From assembly GCF_006439355.1 (NCBI RefSeq), contig NZ_VFTG01000028.1:1-64000 (forward strand): 64,000 nucleotides of DNA, read 5' to 3'. The notes under the pieces are model-generated. The model did no database searches. It saw only the letters and a list, made by a program, of their open reading frames with translations, and was not told where the DNA came from. Made by a program: the position numbers and the translations under genes. This document shows, one piece after another, positions 51,241 to 64,000 of the stretch (its first letter is position 1; each line of letters opens with the position of its first letter). Source of the stretch: Mesorhizobium sp. B4-1-3 (GTDB lineage: Bacteria; Pseudomonadota; Alphaproteobacteria; Rhizobiales; Rhizobiaceae).

Positions 51241-52965
51241 TTGCAAGCACCGTCGTCCCAATTAGTATGGCTTGTATCCTTGGGGCTGCCGGACGTGGTT
51301 TCCACATTCTGTTCAAAGACCGTACGGTGCTGGCGCGGCCTGCTTCGGCTGGGATTGGCCGCTGCCGTGGGGCTGGCCGCCCTCAGCGCCGCCGCGAAGG
51401 AAACCCCGCCGAACTACGGCCCGGCGATGCGCTTCGTCGTCGTACGCAGCAGTGCGCCGGGCTGCGCGCCGAACTGCCCGGAATGGATTTCCGCCGAAGG
51501 CACGATCGAGGCCGGCACGCCGGCGCTGCTGAGACGTCTGCTGAAGACGCTCGGCGGGCGGCAATTGCCAATCGTCGTCAATTCTCCCGGCGGCAATGTC
51601 GATGCCGCGCTGCAGCTTGGTCGCATGATCCGCAAGAACAAGCTCGATATCGCCGTCGGTATCACGGAGTTTTCCGGCTGCTCGCCGGGGATGAAGAACT
51701 GCCGGGACAATGATGGCAAGGACCAGCCCTACTCGGGCGTCGCTCATGACAGCGGAGCGATGTGCAATTCGGCGTGCCCGCTGATGTTTGCCGGCGGCAC
51801 GCGCCGCGTGGTCGGCGAATGGGCCTATCTCGGTGTCCATCAGATCACCACCACCTACCAGCGCGAGAAGCTGCTCTACCGCACGACCTATCGGATCGTG
51901 AACGGCAAGAAGAAGATCATCAGCACCAGGGTCGTCAGCCGCAAGAAGGCCGGCAGCTACAAGACCTATGAGATGAGCAAGGCAGTCGAGAAGCGGCTAT
52001 CGGCCTATCTGAAGGAGATGGGCGTCGAACAGGGCGTGCTCAGCGTGATGAAGGCGACGCCTGCCAGCGACATAAGGCAGATCGAGCCCGAGGACATGCT
52101 TGAGATGAAACTCGTCACCAGCCTCGATTCGCTCGATCTGCTGGCCGACGGCACCATTTGCCGGCGTCAGCCGGCGCCGGCGAATTGTCGCGAGATACCG
52201 TCGAACGGCAAGCCGACCGAAGTTGCGGCAGTCGAAGCTGGGCCGTCTCCCGTTACCTCCACGCCAACGCCGTCGCCGCAGGCCCAGGAACAGGAGATGC
52301 GCTTCGTTGTTGTTCGCGGCAGCAATCCGCTTTGCAATCCCGATTGTCCGGAATGGATTTCGGCGGAAGGCACGATCGCGGCTGGCTCCGCCGACAAGCT
52401 GCGCCAGTTGCTCGATACGATCCGGGAGCGCCGGTTGCCCATCATCGTCGACTCGCCGGGCGGCGATGTGCAGGCGGCGCTTGCCGCAGGCCGGCTGATC
52501 CGCGAACGCAGGTTGGATGTCGCGATCGCGCGAACGGATTTTCTCGATTGCGATCCGGGCACGGAGGGCTGCGCCGCATCCGACGGTGTCCATCCCGGCC
52601 TCACCATCGACGCAGGCGCCGAATGCGATGCGGCTTGCGCGGTCATGATCGCCGGCGGCGTTCGGCGTCTGGTCGGCGCCAATGCGCATTTCCTGGTGCA
52701 TTCCATGGGCATGGCAGACAAAGTCAGGGCGTATCTCGATGAGATGGGGATCGGCTCAGGCTTTTTCGTTGCCATGCAGTCGGCCGAATATGCGAAGCAC
52801 AGGGAACTCAGCCGGGATGAACTGAAGACATTCGGACTGACGACCGGGCCGCAATCGGTGGACGCGCTGACGGGCGCCACGATTTGCAGTTCCGCTCCCA
52901 TGCCGGACAATTGCCGGGCTCTTCCAGCTGCCGATGCCGAGGCTAAGGCGCCGGCGAAGCTGTAG
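51241..52965 (+). CDS. Secreted protein with two ClpP/crotonase-like domains (COG3904-like)
   Basis: The protein has an N-terminal signal segment (GLAAAVGLAALSAAAKE, about 38-54) and two homologous halves. Each opens with MRFVVVR, then CPEWISAEGTI, a (N/D)SPGG motif (first 115-118, second 405-408) and an AGGxRRxVG strand. In half 1 the ClpP-like pair would be Ser177 (CNSAC) and His200 (LGVHQ); in half 2 the Ser position is Ala464 (CDAAC), while His487 (LVHS) remains. A basic insert of about 45 residues (YQREKLLYRTTYR...) occurs only in half 1. It is periplasmic by inference, of unknown substrate. The start (TTG 51241, or GTG 51295) is uncertain. Confidence 0.75.
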   Translation: MQAPSSQLVWLVSLGLPDVVSTFCSKTVRCWRGLLRLGLAAAVGLAALSAAAKETPPNYGPAMRFVVVRSSAPGCAPNCPEWISAEGTIEAGTPALLRRLLKTLGGRQLPIVVNSPGGNVDAALQLGRMIRKNKLDIAVGITEFSGCSPGMKNCRDNDGKDQPYSGVAHDSGAMCNSACPLMFAGGTRRVVGEWAYLGVHQITTTYQREKLLYRTTYRIVNGKKKIISTRVVSRKKAGSYKTYEMSKAVEKRLSAYLKEMGVEQGVLSVMKATPASDIRQIEPEDMLEMKLVTSLDSLDLLADGTICRRQPAPANCREIPSNGKPTEVAAVEAGPSPVTSTPTPSPQAQEQEMRFVVVRGSNPLCNPDCPEWISAEGTIAAGSADKLRQLLDTIRERRLPIIVDSPGGDVQAALAAGRLIRERRLDVAIARTDFLDCDPGTEGCAASDGVHPGLTIDAGAECDAACAVMIAGGVRRLVGANAHFLVHSMGMADKVRAYLDEMGIGSGFFVAMQSAEYAKHRELSRDELKTFGLTTGPQSVDALTGATICSSAPMPDNCRALPAADAEAKAPAKL

Positions 52966-52966
52966 G

Positions 52967-53008
52967 GCAGTTCCAGGAAAACTGTTTACGGCTTCCCGTC
53001 TGCAATTG
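52967..53008 (+). repeat. Palindromic repeat, family A, diverged
   Basis: GCAGTTCCAGGAAAACTG...GGCTTCCCGTCTGCAATTGC. It begins two bases after the preceding stop codon and is followed by GCGTGAACAAG like other copies. Confidence 0.6.
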
Positions 53009-53108
53009 CGTGAACAAGCAGATCGCGCGCACTGGCCATCGGGGCAGGTTGAGCGGGGCAGGGCGCTGCCGCTATCTTCCGCGTGGTGCATGCAGTGGAG
53101 GAGCGGCG

Positions 53109-53594
53109 ATGGGCGAGGACATCCCGACTTTGTATGAATGGGCCGGCGGCAGCGAGGCGCTGAACCGGCTGACCCGAGCCTTTTACGAAAAGGTGGCGGT
53201 GGATCCCGTCGTCGGGCCGGTATTCAAGCATATGTCGCCGGATCACCCGGCACATGTCGCGGCCTTCATCGGCGAGGTCTTCGGCGGGCCGAAAACCTAC
53301 AGCGAGAAGCATGGCGGCCATCGCGAAATGGTGATGCATCACCTCGGCAAGCACCTGACCGAGGAGCAGCGCAGGCGCTGGATCAACCTGCTCGCCGATG
53401 CTGCGGATGATGTCGGCCTGCCGAACGACCCCGAGTTCCGCTCCGCCTTCATGGGCTATGTCGAGTGGGGATCGCGGCTGGCGAAGATGAACTCGAATCT
53501 GGGCGAGACCTGCGATCCCGAGACCGAGCCGATGCCGGCCTGGGGCTGGGGCGTGCCGGGCGGCCCCTACAAGCCGCCGGCCGGAAAACCGTAG
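53109..53594 (+). CDS. Group II truncated haemoglobin (trHbO)
   Basis: The 161-residue globin has the short 2-on-2 fold: LYEWAGGSEALNRLTRAFY at the N-terminus, the PVFKHMSPDHPAHVAAFI helix, a loop with FGGPKTYSEKHGG, the likely proximal His in MHHLGKHL and the G8 Trp in RRRWINLL, diagnostic of group II. These proteins bind O2 and NO and have been linked to redox or NO defence. The C-terminus is a Trp/Gly/Pro-rich tail. GGAGG precedes the ATG at 53109. Confidence 0.93.
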   Translation: MGEDIPTLYEWAGGSEALNRLTRAFYEKVAVDPVVGPVFKHMSPDHPAHVAAFIGEVFGGPKTYSEKHGGHREMVMHHLGKHLTEEQRRRWINLLADAADDVGLPNDPEFRSAFMGYVEWGSRLAKMNSNLGETCDPETEPMPAWGWGVPGGPYKPPAGKP

Positions 53595-53729
53595 GCGCCT
53601 GCGCCCCGTGATCGATTGCCGACAGTCGCCAGTTCAGATTTCTGACAAGGGCTCCAAAACGGCATCGGAGCGCTCTTTACAGAACGCCCGGAAGCTTTTA
53701 GGAAGCGCCTGCGCCGAACAAGCGCATGC

Positions 53730-53805
<76 letters not shown>

Positions 53806-53954
53806 TCTTTCCAAAGGGCAAAAGAAACTCTCCCGGTTGAAAATCGGCGGGCGGCTTGCCATATGGCGGAAATTGGGGCATAAGCCCCGCATAGCCGGGA
53901 CGGGACGACTGGATGGTTCCGAGGCGGCGCCAGGACATAAAGCGGACCTTGCCA

Positions 53955-53984
53955 CTTGCGTGGATTAAGAATCGGTTTTATGTA
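53955..53984 (+). promoter_or_regulatory. Probable promoter of the secE-nusG operon
   Basis: -35 CTTGCG (53955-53960), 18-bp spacer, -10 TATGTA (53979-53984). It is in the 347-bp gap between tRNA-Trp and secE; the rest of that gap (54000-54150) looks like an untranslated leader with no clear structure. Confidence 0.45.
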
Positions 53985-54152
53985 GACAAGACAGACACGC
54001 GACGCGTGGAGCTGGGAAGCCGGCTTTACGCGTCTGATTTGCGTGGGTGAAATAGCGGCGCTGATTCGCCCCGCATGGAGCTCAGGCGGCACGTCCCGGC
54101 CAGCGGGATCATCCAGGAGGCCCGGCCAACGGGTCTTGAACACAGGCGGCAC

Positions 54153-54356
54153 ATGGCTTCGAAAACCACTAATCCCTTTACCTTTCTCCAGCAGGTTCGC
54201 GCGGAGACGGCCAAGGTGACATGGCCTTCGCGGCGCGAAACCATGATCTCGACCGTGATGGTCCTGGTGTTCGCGGTGATCGCGATGCTCTTCTTCTTCG
54301 CTGCCGATATTCTGATGGGCTATGCGATCGAGTGGATCCTGGGTCTCGGGCATTAA
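54153..54356 (+). CDS. secE: Preprotein translocase subunit SecE
   Basis: SecE clamps the SecY channel in the inner membrane. The 67-residue protein has the short single-helix form: the amphipathic QVRAETAKVTWPSRRET segment (about 15-31) followed by one membrane helix (VMVLVFAVIAMLFFFAADIL). The ATG at 54153 matches family starts; there is no obvious strong ribosome site. Confidence 0.96.
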   Translation: MASKTTNPFTFLQQVRAETAKVTWPSRRETMISTVMVLVFAVIAMLFFFAADILMGYAIEWILGLGH

Positions 54357-54383
54357 TTCGGCGGTTTACGGAGAGGTCGTGAA

Positions 54384-54911
54384 ATGACTGCGCGGTGGTA
54401 TATCGTCCACGCCTATTCGAACTTCGAGAAGAAGGTCGCCGAGGATATTGAGAACAAGGCCAAGCAGAAGGGCCTGTCCGGCGAGATCGAGCAGATCGTG
54501 GTGCCGACCGAGAAGGTGGTCGAGATCCGCCGCGGCCGCAAGGTCGATGCCGAGCGCAAGTTCTTCCCGGGCTATGTGCTGCTGAAGGCCAACCTGACCG
54601 ACGCCGTATTCTCGCTGGTCAAGAACACGCCGAAGGTCACCGGCTTCCTGGGCGACTCCAAGCCCGTGCCGATCACCGAGACCGAGGCGCAGCGCATCCT
54701 GAACCAGGTCCAGGAGGGGGTCGAGCGGCCGAAGCCTTCGGTCACTTTCGAGATCGGCGAGGCGATCCGCGTCTCGGATGGTCCGTTCGCGTCGTTCAAC
54801 GGCGTCGTCCAGGAAGTGGACGAGGAGCGGGCCCGCCTGAAGGTGGAAGTTTCGATCTTCGGGCGCGCCGTGCCCGTCGATCTGGAATTCGGACAGGTCG
54901 AAAAGGGCTGA
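54384..54911 (+). CDS. nusG: Transcription termination/antitermination factor NusG
   Basis: NusG binds RNA polymerase and links it to Rho or the ribosome. The 175-residue protein has the NGN domain (RWYIVHAYSNFEKKVAEDI, KFFPGYVLLKANL) and the KOW domain (VSDGPFASFNGVVQEVDEER). It lies 27 bases after secE in one operon. Confidence 0.98.
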   Translation: MTARWYIVHAYSNFEKKVAEDIENKAKQKGLSGEIEQIVVPTEKVVEIRRGRKVDAERKFFPGYVLLKANLTDAVFSLVKNTPKVTGFLGDSKPVPITETEAQRILNQVQEGVERPKPSVTFEIGEAIRVSDGPFASFNGVVQEVDEERARLKVEVSIFGRAVPVDLEFGQVEKG

Positions 54912-55096
54912 TCCGTATATCCGCGCCGCAAGGCGTCGGGTTCCCTGCTCCGACAGGTGTCAGGGGCGGTTGCCTAAGGCGCCGCATGAACGGGTGGGAG
55001 GCGAAGGCGGCATAGCCGGCCGTCGGAACCGCACCACCAGACTGCAACCGCCGGTGTCCCGCTAATGGGCCGGCATGAGAAAAGGCAGGAATAGAG
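54912..55096 (+). promoter_or_regulatory. nusG-rplK gap, rplKA leader
   Basis: This 185-bp region is GC-rich with potential stems (for example GGTTCCC...). It should hold the L11-operon promoter and the L1 autoregulatory site known from other bacteria, but I cannot point to an exact L1-binding motif. Confidence 0.3.
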
Positions 55097-55525
55097 ATGG
55101 CTAAGAAAGTTGCAGGCCAGCTCAAGCTCCAGGTTGCCGCGGGCTCGGCTACGCCGTCGCCCCCGATCGGCCCGGCGCTTGGTCAGCGCGGCATCAACAT
55201 CATGGAGTTCTGCAAGGCGTTCAACGCGCAGACCCAGGAGATGGAAAAGGGGTCGCCGATCCCGGTCGTCATCACCTACTACCAGGACAAGTCGTTTACC
55301 TTCGTCATGAAGACGCCGCCGGTGAGCTACTTCCTGAAGAAGGCCGCCAACCTGAAGTCGGGCTCCAAGGAGCCGGGCAAGACCAAGGTCGGCACGATCA
55401 GCCGCGACAAGGTGCGCGCGATCGCCGAGCAGAAGATGAAGGACCTGAACGCAAACGACGTCGAGGCGGCCATGCGCATGGTCGAGGGCTCCGCCCGCTC
55501 GATGGGCCTGGAAGTGGTGGGCTAA
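55097..55525 (+). CDS. rplK: 50S ribosomal protein L11
   Basis: The 142-residue protein forms the base of the GTPase stalk with 23S rRNA. Sequence is highly typical: LQVAAGSATPSPPIGPALGQ, GINIMEFCKAFNAQTQ and the C-terminal rRNA-binding NANDVEAAMRMVEGSARSMG. rplA follows after four bases. Confidence 0.99.
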   Translation: MAKKVAGQLKLQVAAGSATPSPPIGPALGQRGINIMEFCKAFNAQTQEMEKGSPIPVVITYYQDKSFTFVMKTPPVSYFLKKAANLKSGSKEPGKTKVGTISRDKVRAIAEQKMKDLNANDVEAAMRMVEGSARSMGLEVVG

Positions 55526-55529
55526 GATC

Positions 55530-56228
<699 letters not shown>

Positions 56229-56602
56229 GTGTCGTCCGGTCGGCCTTGAGCTGATCGTAACAAGAATTCCGGACCGCCGATCCGTCGGCGGCCCGGTACC
56301 CGGAAGCCGGAAGGCTTCCGGATATCCTGTCCGAGATTGCAGGCGGCCCAACAGCCTTAATTCATGTGGGCCTGCATGAGACGGGTGAAGACCCGACAAA
56401 GGAGCGACACGCTCCAATGAAAGGTTCGAACCGTGTTTGCCTTTTGTCAGCGCATCGCCGGCTTTGCCGTCGGTGTGGCGAGAAAGGGGGCAGGATCCTC
56501 GAGCGTCGTTCGGGAGATCCAGGATTTTGGATGGCCCGGCCGGCAAAAGGCAACCCGACTTCTGACCTCGAAAATGAGGCAGTGGTCAACTGGAGATAGG
56601 CA
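56229..56602 (+). promoter_or_regulatory. rplJL leader (L10 leader-type RNA)
   Basis: This 374-bp gap should carry the rplJ promoter and the L10-(L12)4 autoregulatory leader. Two stems fit that RNA: CGGGT/ACCCG at 56382-56395 and GGAGCG/CGCTCC at 56401-56415, followed by AATGAAAGG. A GC-rich palindrome (CCGCCGATCC...GTCGGCGG) lies earlier near 56274-56292. Confidence 0.55.
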
Positions 56603-57121
56603 GTGGACAGAGCGGAAAAGCGCGAACTCGTCACGGGCCTGAATGATGCGTTCTCGAACGCGGGTTCAGTCGTCGTGGCCCACTACGCCGGTATCACCGT
56701 GGCGCAAATGAACGACCTCCGGTCGAAGATGCGCGCTGCTGGTGGCACCGTCAAAGTCGCGAAGAACCGTCTCGCCAAGATCGCTCTTCAGGGCACGGAC
56801 TCCGCATCGATCATCGATCTGTTCAAGGGGCAGACGCTGGTCGCTTATTCGGAGGATCCGATTGCGGCGCCGAAGGTCGCGTCCGAATTCGCCAAGGGGA
56901 ATGACAAGCTGGTCATTCTCGGCGGCGCGATGGGCACGACCTCGCTCAACGCCGATGGTGTCAAGGCACTCGCCACGATGCCGTCGCTCGACGAGCTGCG
57001 CGCCAAGCTGGTTGGCATGATCGCCACGCCGGCAACCCGGATCGCCCAGATCGTCAATGCGCCCGCGGCTTCGGTCGCGCGCGTTATCGGCGCTTACGCC
57101 CGGAAGGACGAGGCGGCATGA
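56603..57121 (+). CDS. rplJ: 50S ribosomal protein L10
   Basis: L10 is the base of the ribosomal stalk and binds L7/L12 dimers through its C-terminal helix. The 172-residue protein shows VVAHYAGITVAQMNDLRSKM and KVAKNRLAKIAL. It starts at a GTG (56603), as the RAEKRELVTGLN context requires; GGAG lies nine bases before. Confidence 0.98.
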   Translation: MDRAEKRELVTGLNDAFSNAGSVVVAHYAGITVAQMNDLRSKMRAAGGTVKVAKNRLAKIALQGTDSASIIDLFKGQTLVAYSEDPIAAPKVASEFAKGNDKLVILGGAMGTTSLNADGVKALATMPSLDELRAKLVGMIATPATRIAQIVNAPAASVARVIGAYARKDEAA

Positions 57122-57175
57122 GGCCGTTCCTCGCTGTCAACAACACACGTTCGAACCAATTAAAGGAATATCAAA

Positions 57176-57556
57176 ATGGCTGATCTCGCGAAGATCGTAG
57201 ATGACCTTTCGAAGCTGACCGTCCTCGAGGCGGCTGAGCTGTCGAAGCTCCTGGAAGAGAAGTGGGGCGTTTCGGCCGCCGCTCCGGTGGCTGTTGCCGC
57301 CGCTGGCGGTGGTGCTGCCGCTGCCGCTGCTCCGGTTGAAGAGAAGACGGAATTCGACGTCGTTCTCGCCGACGCCGGCGCCCAGAAGATCAACGTCATC
57401 AAGGAAGTCCGCGCCATCACCGGCCTTGGCCTCAAGGAAGCCAAGGACCTGGTCGAAGCGGCTCCGAAGCCGGTCAAGGAAGGCGTTTCCAAGGCCGACG
57501 CCGACAAGTTCAAGGCTCAGCTGGAAGCAGCTGGCGCCAAGGTCGAGCTGAAGTAA
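57176..57556 (+). CDS. rplL: 50S ribosomal protein L7/L12
   Basis: This stalk protein recruits translation factors. The 126-residue protein has the N-terminal dimer domain (MADLAKIVDDLSKLTVLEAA), an Ala/Gly hinge (about 37-53) and the C-terminal domain with VIKEVRAITGLGLKEAKDLV. AAGGA precedes the ATG. Confidence 0.99.
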   Translation: MADLAKIVDDLSKLTVLEAAELSKLLEEKWGVSAAAPVAVAAAGGGAAAAAAPVEEKTEFDVVLADAGAQKINVIKEVRAITGLGLKEAKDLVEAAPKPVKEGVSKADADKFKAQLEAAGAKVELK

Positions 57557-57569
57557 GCCTGTCAGGCGA

Positions 57570-57596
57570 GGGCGGACGGTCTCGCGCCGTCCGCCC
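57570..57596 (+). terminator. Hairpin after rplL (attenuator or processing site)
   Basis: GGGCGGACGG (57570-57579) and CCGTCCGCCC (57587-57596) make a 10-bp stem without a T-run. In E. coli the same place holds a partial terminator and an RNase III site that set the ribosomal protein to polymerase ratio. Confidence 0.5.
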
Positions 57597-57676
57597 CCTC
57601 CCTTGGACTGAGGGAGGCTTTGTTGCGCGAGGCGTTTGAAAACCTCTTTCCTGAGGGCCGAAAAGCGGCCTTCCGG

Positions 57677-57697
57677 AAACGGGTTTTCTCCCGTTTT
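57677..57697 (+). terminator. Second, terminator-like hairpin in the rplL-rpoB gap
   Basis: AAACGGG (57677-57683) and CCCGTTT (57690-57696) around TTTTCT, ending in TTTT. The short stem suits a partial terminator that lets some polymerase through to rpoB. Confidence 0.45.
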
Positions 57698-57826
57698 AGC
57701 CGGTACCCCGCCAAATGAGTGGCAGGGGCGGCCGGAAAAACAGATAGGGGCAGCCGCCGAGGCGGCCCGTTGGTGCAAGGCGAGCCGCGGCGAGGTTCGT
57801 CCCGAGTTTAGAGCTAAGGAGCGACG

Positions 57827-61963
<4,137 letters not shown>

Positions 61964-61969
61964 GGCTAT

Positions 61970-61997
61970 GGCGCGCCGCTTCAGGAAGCGGCGCGCC
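61970..61997 (+). promoter_or_regulatory. Hairpins in the rpoB-rpoC gap
   Basis: GGCGCGCCGC (61970-61979) and GCGGCGCGCC (61988-61997) form a 10-bp stem four bases after rpoB. Two weaker stems follow (GGCCGGTTTGACCGGCC near 62011 and GGGGT/ACCCC near 62061-62078). No T-run, so a processing or stability element is more likely than a terminator. Confidence 0.5.
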
Positions 61998-62093
61998 CCT
62001 CAAATTTCTCGGCCGGTTTGACCGGCCAATCTGCGGACATTTCGTCCGCGATCGATTGAAGGGGTTATCGAGGACCCCAAAAAGGAGAACGGC

Positions 62094-64000
<1,907 letters not shown>

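Overview
The window is a 64-kb piece of chromosome from an alphaproteobacterium of the order Hyphomicrobiales (Rhizobiales), most likely Mesorhizobium or a close relative. This is inferred, not searched. The evidence is the high GC content, the typical alphaproteobacterial gene orders (dsbA-like/aroQ/accB/accC/aat next to the NDUFA12 and DUF2155 genes; amidase-mrcA-prfB downstream of rne), an RNase E with a long acidic insertion in its S1 domain, BA14K-like and BTLCP proteins, and many short palindromic intergenic repeats of the kind seen in Mesorhizobium genomes. No phage, plasmid, insertion sequence, CRISPR array or rRNA operon was found. Almost everything is core chromosome.

Layout. Positions 1-6.8 kb hold a transglutaminase-like peptidase, a tandem PilZ protein, a PAS_5 protein, a rhomboid protease, a CBS protein, an orphan YjhX-type protein, gatB and a GNAT acetyltransferase. 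Positions 7-15.8 kb hold vitamin and lipid genes: panB-panC (pantothenate), the complex I accessory subunit NDUFA12, DUF2155, an NTF2-like protein, aat, accC-accB (biotin carboxylase and BCCP), aroQ, a ScsC/DsbA-like thiol oxidoreductase and an M48 metalloprotease with TPRs. Positions 16-27 kb hold an aminotransferase-glutaminase pair, rne, an N-acetylmuramoyl-L-alanine amidase, penicillin-binding protein 1A and prfB with its programmed +1 frameshift. Positions 27.5-34.8 kb hold two GFA-family genes (the first frameshifted), small secreted proteins, an OmpA lipoprotein, a RhlE-like DEAD-box helicase, NAD kinase and a metallo-beta-lactamase-fold hydrolase.

Positions 34.8-39.3 kb are a spermidine/putrescine-type ABC transporter operon (binding protein, two permeases, ATPase, plus the hydrolase) read divergently from a TetR regulator, with a clear 26-bp palindrome between them. 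After tRNA-Thr come small membrane, His-rich and BA14K-like secreted proteins. Positions 41.6-46.3 kb are a glyoxylate-to-glycerate module (gcl, hyi, glxR) with a divergent IclR regulator.

Positions 46.5-64 kb are the translation/transcription block: rlmB, tRNA-Tyr, tRNA-Gly, tuf, tRNA-Trp, secE, nusG, rplK, rplA, rplJ, rplL, rpoB and the first 635 codons of rpoC, which runs off the end. This keeps the order of the enterobacterial tRNA-tufB-secE-nusG-rplKAJL-rpoBC cluster, but yidB, yeaQ, a DMT transporter, a duplicated ClpP-like secreted protein and a truncated haemoglobin sit between the old members.

No clearly new multi-gene system was found. The observations most worth a second look are: the secreted protein with two ClpP-like halves, one missing the serine; a superfamily of intergenic palindromes sharing one core, one copy of which is read into a protein N-terminus; an orphan terminator suggesting a small RNA beside a cluster of GANTC sites; and the TetR-controlled transporter/hydrolase locus.
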